A stretch of DNA of 20,711 nt. Origin: SbD1 sp049300095 (GTDB taxonomy: Bacteria; Desulfobacterota; Syntrophobacteria; Syntrophobacterales; Syntrophobacteraceae). A program made the translations under genes and the position numbers. The notes below the pieces were generated by a model that worked only from the letters and a program-made list of their open reading frames with translations, made no database searches and was not told the DNA's origin. Position 1 is the stretch's first letter, and every line of letters starts with the position of its first letter. The stretch spans positions 1 to 20,711 of the forward strand of contig JBAQYM010000207.1 of NCBI GenBank assembly GCA_049300095.1, written 5' to 3'. Shown one piece after another: positions 20,633 to 20,711 of the stretch.

Positions 20633-20711
20633 CGTCATTCCCGCGGCGCTTCTGGGCGGGAATCCAGCATCTCTTCGGTCCGTTGCGCAAAGCAAAACAC
20701 TGGATTCCCGC
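20633..20711. repeat. Hairpin repeat of the CGTCATTCC...GGAATCCAG family (cut by the window end)
   Basis: CGTCATTCCCGC (20633-20644) pairs with GCGGGAATCCAG (20656-20667), and CTGGATTCCCGC (20700-20711) starts the mirror-image arm. The arms are a CCCGC variant of the inner arms of the MITE at 18451-18658, so this is a second member of the same chromosomal repeat family, running off the window. Confidence 0.7.

Noticed and set aside
1..20711. CRISPR array, retron or diversity-generating retroelement
   Set aside because: No regularly spaced repeats of CRISPR type, no reverse transcriptase and no variable/template repeat pair.

Overview
The window looks like chromosomal DNA of a Gram-negative, GC-rich bacterium. 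The nitrogen genes, the sigma-54-type promoters and the style of the prophage genes suggest a Desulfobacterota/deltaproteobacterial relative, but this is a guess without database support. The chromosome carries a complete integrated element of about 15.1 kb (327-15463) inserted exactly at the 3' end of an ammonium-transporter gene.

Layout. 1-326 is chromosomal intergenic DNA: two GC-rich hairpin repeats and a strong terminator at 237-280 that was probably the native terminator of the ammonium transporter. 327-342 is one copy of a 16-bp direct repeat (att core), followed by a lambda-like attachment arm with phased GGTATA-type boxes and paired TTGACCAA boxes. Inside the element come a HigB/HigA-ImmA toxin-antitoxin pair, an unknown gene, two small helix-turn-helix proteins, a phage O-like replication initiator with five palindromic iterons inside its own coding sequence, and a DnaB helicase. 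A run of small phage-type ORFs follows, several with ATGA/GTGA overlaps, then a 638-aa protein resembling phage DNA-ejection proteins, a cysteine protein and a VRR-NUC nuclease. Next is an immunity switch: a leftward Cro/CI-type repressor, two mirror-image operators, and a C4-like antisense RNA upstream of two unknown genes. An HNH nuclease frame without a normal start codon and a tyrosine integrase close the element; the integrase stop codon touches the second att core (15448-15463).

Right of the element is chromosome: amt and glnK (leftward, sigma-54 promoter), uppP (leftward), a 208-bp MITE-like inverted-repeat element, and a second amt gene (rightward, its own sigma-54 promoter).

How it fits together. 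The element has integration, maintenance (toxin-antitoxin), autonomous replication (initiator, iterons, helicase) and immunity modules, but I see no terminase, portal, capsid, tail or lysis gene. It therefore looks like a phage satellite, a phage-plasmid-like episome or a strongly reduced prophage. The immunity switch with its C4-like RNA, the amt-directed attachment site and the ejection-like protein without a capsid are the parts most worth following up.
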